A stretch of DNA of 64,000 nt from Arctopsyche grandis. Its lineage: Eukaryota > Arthropoda > Insecta > Trichoptera > Hydropsychidae. Positions 63,711-64,000 of this stretch are shown piece after piece (the first letter of the stretch is position 1; each line of letters begins with the position of its first letter). Location of the stretch: the NCBI RefSeq assembly GCF_051622035.1, contig NC_135365.1, forward strand, positions 12,256,001-12,320,000. The letters are read 5' to 3'. The notes below the pieces were generated by a model. It did not search any database and was not told the DNA's origin. It worked only from the letters and a program-made list of their open reading frames with translations. Position numbers and translations under genes: made by a program.

Positions 63711-64000
63711 ATTATCAAGATTAGCACATATACAAGATTAGCTCGTTTGATAGCATAGTATGTACATATGTATGTATATAGATCGATAAGAAGAATACGC
63801 ATCGTTGCACCGTCGAATTTACGGTGAATAAACTTGAAAAGGCGACGGACTAATGATCGATTGTGATGATAATAAACGACCGTCGCCATATTGATTTACA
63901 AAATGGACGCACGGGCATAATGGTGACAAAGACGGTAATTTATGTGCGGCCTAAGGGCTCGTGGTAGCCACGTCGTGATGCACGATGATGGTTCATCAAT
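63711..64000. other. Window end, no gene seen
   Basis: Slightly GC-richer sequence after 63780, possibly the edge of a gene outside the window. Nothing can be assigned. Confidence 0.3.

Overview
This is an AT-rich animal window, most likely from a holometabolous insect. The evidence is very long AT and CA microsatellites, dense TACATATGTA-type simple sequence, tRNA-headed SINEs, jockey/CR1-like and RTE-like LINE fragments, a Ty3/gypsy remnant with an arthropod-type polypurine tract, hAT-like elements and several MITE families. There is nothing prokaryotic in it. I cannot name the order or species.

The real gene content is small. The main feature is a four-member, same-strand (minus) array of secreted-protein genes at about 22.7-23.4, 27.7-28.3, 35.7-36.5 and 46.7-47.9 kb. 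Each has one coding exon, a hydrophobic N-terminus, a core motif FNTxTGISLxxVxPLRP followed by PPxIFHG(S/T)N, and a cysteine-rich region. The coding exon always begins just after a TTTCAG splice acceptor placed 2 nt before the ATG, so each gene should have an upstream non-coding exon. Candidate first exons with donors, some with TATA boxes, are at about 24.5, 28.4, 38.7 and 53.2 kb. The Cys region lies before the core motif in the two left-hand genes and after it in the two right-hand genes, so the modules have changed order. A fifth locus at 44.9-45.25 kb fuses a family promoter and 5' exon directly to the last ~32 codons of a paralogue: a deletion or fusion pseudogene. I do not recognise this family, and it is the best candidate here for an undescribed system.

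Three short plus-strand stretches look like isolated exons of unidentified genes: 3573-3743 (GC-rich, strong Kozak ATG), 14520-14685 (open and charged, flanked by good splice sites) and 21987-22040 (short ATG exon). They may belong to a larger gene whose introns fill the left third, but their phases do not join directly.

The rest is repeats. From left to right: a GGGCGAAAAC-TIR MITE and LINE tail (1-400); the first copy of a ~1.1 kb TIR element built of ~145-bp CCGGAAGT-bearing subunits (2.4-3.4 kb); hairpins and a TA array (4.1-4.96 kb); a gutted Ty3/gypsy element running into a ~956-bp pure CA array (4.96-7.5 kb); a ~566-bp MITE (7.6-8.2 kb); SINEs, hAT ends and foldback repeats (13-22 kb); LINE and MITE nests between the array genes (25-45 kb); a phased 14-15-bp repeat (48.2 kb); a hAT relic with an intact 8-bp target duplication (50.4-51.7 kb); a diverged segmental duplicate of 39 kb at 53.5-54.4 kb; and LINE, hAT, SINE and MITE debris to the end.
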